Positions 5,527 through 6,210 of a DNA stretch of 6,210 nt are shown here, piece by piece; positions within the stretch are counted from its first letter, which is position 1; every line of letters begins with the position of its first letter. Below the pieces are notes generated by a model. That model made no database searches and was not told the origin of the DNA. It worked only from the letters and a program-made list of their open reading frames with translations. The stretch comes from Acidimicrobiales bacterium (GTDB lineage Bacteria > Actinomycetota > Acidimicrobiia > Acidimicrobiales > RAAP-2): contig JASHWO010000120.1 in NCBI GenBank assembly GCA_030044045.1, forward strand, positions 1 through 6,210, in the 5' to 3' direction. The translations under genes and the position numbers were made by a program.

Positions 5527-6210
5527 GTGGGCACCGTGATCGCCGTCGACTGCGGCACCACCGGGGTGCGCGCCGTGGTGGTGGACGGGGGCGGTGCGGT
5601 GGCCGACGTGGCCTACCGGGAGCTGGGCCAGCACTTCCCCCGTCCCGGCTGGGTGGAGCACGATCCGCGGGAGATCTGGGACGCCGTGCGGGCCACCCTG
5701 TCCGAGGTGGCCGGGCGGCTGGCCGGGTCGGGCGGTGCGGTGACCACGGTGGGCCTGGCCACCCAACGCGAGACCGCAGTGGCCTGGGACCGCCGCACCG
5801 GGCAGCCCCTCCACCGGGCCATCGTGTGGCAGGACCGCCGCACCGCCGCCCGCTGCGACGAGCTACGCCGGGCCGGCCACCTGCCGCTGGTGCGGGCCCG
5901 CACCGGGCTGGTCCTGGACCCCTACTTCTCGGCCACCAAGTACGCCTGGCTGCTGCAGGAGGGTGGGCTGGCCGGGGCCGCCGACCCACGCCACCTGGCG
6001 CTGGGCACGGTCGACTCCTGGGTGCTCTGGCAGCTCACCGGCGGGCCGGCCGGCGGCGTGTTCGCCACCGACCCCACCAACGCCTGCCGCACCCTGCTCT
6101 TCGACATCCGGGAGCGGTGGTGGTCGGCCGAGCTCTGCGACCTCTTCGGGGTGCCGATGGGAGCGCTGGCCGAGGTGCGCCCGTCCTGCGGCCGGCTTGG
6201 CAGGGTGGAC
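5527..6210 (+). CDS. glpK: Glycerol kinase, N-terminal 228 residues (cut by window edge)
   Basis: FGGY-family sugar kinase that phosphorylates glycerol with ATP to sn-glycerol 3-phosphate in the cytoplasm, the entry step of glycerol use. Recognised by GWVEHDPREIW, TQRET, AIVWQDRRT, GLVLDPYFSATK, LGTVDSWVLWQLTGG and TDPTNACRTLLFDI. The glycerol-binding residues of the E. coli enzyme (Arg83, Glu84, Trp103, Tyr135) are present as Arg81, Glu82, Trp101 and Tyr133 with a constant offset of two. The N-terminal phosphate-binding motif reads DCGTTGVR instead of the usual DQGTTSSR, so this is a somewhat divergent member. GTG at 5527 is the only start allowed by the in-frame TAG at 5515; GTG at 5536 is an alternative. 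Roughly half of the about 500-residue enzyme is visible; the C-terminal ATP-binding half lies beyond the window. Divergent to nrdJ, with no obvious functional link. Confidence 0.93.
   Translation, partial: MGTVIAVDCGTTGVRAVVVDGGGAVADVAYRELGQHFPRPGWVEHDPREIWDAVRATLSEVAGRLAGSGGAVTTVGLATQRETAVAWDRRTGQPLHRAIVWQDRRTAARCDELRRAGHLPLVRARTGLVLDPYFSATKYAWLLQEGGLAGAADPRHLALGTVDSWVLWQLTGGPAGGVFATDPTNACRTLLFDIRERWWSAELCDLFGVPMGALAEVRPSCGRLGRVD

Noticed and set aside
5429..5989. Minus-strand open frames opposite glpK
   Set aside because: They are antisense to a clear glycerol kinase and are Arg/Pro/Gly-rich.

Overview
The window is very GC-rich with strongly G/C-ending codons, which fits a high-GC actinobacterium. 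A deep lineage such as Acidimicrobiia is a guess from general flavour, not from a diagnostic marker. The window holds two divergently transcribed genes separated by a 274-bp regulatory region.

Minus strand, 5252 down to the left edge: one uninterrupted reading frame of 1750 codons that runs off the window. It encodes an adenosylcobalamin-dependent (class II) ribonucleotide reductase, NrdJ, interrupted by two in-frame inteins. Intein 1 (4193 to 2988, 402 residues) sits between Pro and Cys of the active-site motif N-P-C-S-E, directly before the cysteine expected to carry the thiyl radical. Intein 2 (2429 to 1122, 436 residues) sits in the conserved A-P-T-G/T-I loop. Both carry splicing blocks and two LAGLIDADG motifs, so both look like full-length homing-endonuclease inteins. 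Removing them leaves three exteins (353 + 186 + 373 residues) that join into a normal NrdJ, missing only its extreme C-terminus, where these enzymes usually have a cysteine-rich tail.

Intergenic region, 5253 to 5526: it holds a Shine-Dalgarno for nrdJ, a long leader with short direct repeats, a good NrdR box and a degenerate second box exactly 31 bp away, and a sigma70-like promoter (TTGACA, 18 bp, TGTAAT). This implies NrdR control of the reductase. No cobalamin riboswitch is recognisable.

Plus strand, 5527 to the right edge: the first 228 residues of a glycerol kinase (GlpK, FGGY family) starting with GTG. It has no Shine-Dalgarno, but a TANNNT -10 element lies seven bases upstream, which suggests a leaderless transcript.

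The main points of interest are the placement of both inteins in catalytic loops, the missing penultimate His of intein 1, and an AT-rich codon tract around the 3' junction of intein 1 that looks like a trace of homing.
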